64,000 nucleotides of DNA from Panax quinquefolius. Lineage: Eukaryota > Streptophyta > Magnoliopsida > Apiales > Araliaceae. Below, in pieces: positions 63,968 through 64,000 of this stretch (the stretch's first letter is position 1; each line of letters opens with the position of its first letter). The position numbers and the translations under genes are program-made. The notes beneath the pieces are model-generated. The model was not told where the DNA came from. It saw only the letters and a list, made by a program, of their open reading frames with translations, and ran no database searches. The stretch spans positions 57,014,107-57,078,106 of the forward strand of contig CM035170.1 of the NCBI GenBank assembly GCA_020205615.1. The letters are read 5' to 3'.

Positions 63968-64000
63968 ATCTTAGTCATAATATTTCTTCTTTGGGCTAGT

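Larger units (their letters stand above)
34958..64000 (+). mobile_element. Gypsy element E1, host of the nest, right end beyond window
   Basis: 5' LTR 34958-35230 plus 47327-49514 (about 2.46 kb once nested DNA is removed); PBS at 49517; gag, protease and pol remnants 49704-52210; purine tract; 3' LTR from 52227, split by a Stowaway and by E3, resuming at 63968. From the 5' LTR, its end should lie roughly 310 bases past the window, followed by GTTGG if the TSD is intact (left flank GTTGG at 34953-34957). Most of reverse transcriptase and integrase are missing, so it is non-autonomous. Confidence 0.88.
52227..64000 (+). mobile_element. E1 3' LTR, split by a Stowaway and E3
   Basis: Starts TGTGAGACCCC, runs to 54794 and resumes at 63968 (ATCTTAGTCATAATATTTC) to the window edge. 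TATAAATA at 53006-53013; hairpin minisatellite 53170-53630. A duplicated segment around AATATGGATCATTTGG (52820-52870) is peculiar to this copy. Confidence 0.88.

Overview
The window is nuclear DNA from a plant, most likely a eudicot. The evidence is one spliced gene with GT-AG introns, Stowaway MITEs with CTCCCTCCG ends, a MULE-type element with a 10-bp target-site duplication (TSD), BED/hAT transposons, and many chromovirus-like Ty3/gypsy LTR retrotransposons whose primer-binding site (PBS) matches the initiator tRNA-Met. I cannot name the species. Everything was read by eye; no search was run.

Bases 1 to about 10.95 kb hold the only host gene, on the minus strand. It encodes a secretory-pathway coiled-coil protein. 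Eleven exons (373 codons) can be read from the ATG at 10830; the last exon(s) lie left of base 1. Its introns carry a decayed Copia gag (intron 9), a tandem duplication that copies a splice donor (intron 8), a foldback element inside a TA microsatellite (intron 5) and an old LTR-like insert (intron 1).

From 11 to 26 kb lie small and broken elements: two Stowaways, a chromovirus pol tail, a solo LTR with TSD ACTAA inside a reverse-oriented LTR, a TRIM-like element that swallowed a non-autonomous hAT element, a palindromic MULE with a Stowaway inside, and a reverse gag fragment. From 26.1 to 30.5 kb is a decayed hAT transposon with a recognisable transposase.

From 30.5 kb to the right edge is a nested retrotransposon stack that can be dated by order. 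An old LTR (X, from 30538) holds a solo LTR (S1, 30582-34091, TSD TTTAA) and element E1 (34958 to beyond the window). The 5' LTR of E1 holds a solo LTR (S2, TSD ACGGA), which holds full-length E2 (37907-47299, TSD GTGTA). The 3' LTR of E1 holds a Stowaway and full-length E3 (54795-63967, TSD ATCTT).

E2 and E3 are siblings. Neither has a reverse transcriptase core or integrase. Both carry a pol-end stub, a block that looks like a foreign LTR, and a ~237-bp tandem array apparently made from LTR sequence. E2 keeps a zinc-knuckle gag, whereas E3 has an acidic coiled-coil reading frame in its place. Transcribed LTR regions are built from tandem units that fold into hairpins whose arms change in a matched way between units. 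This is the most unusual signal here. Many small disagreements among copies sit at CNG sites and may be sequencing error, so the broken reading frames should be read with caution.
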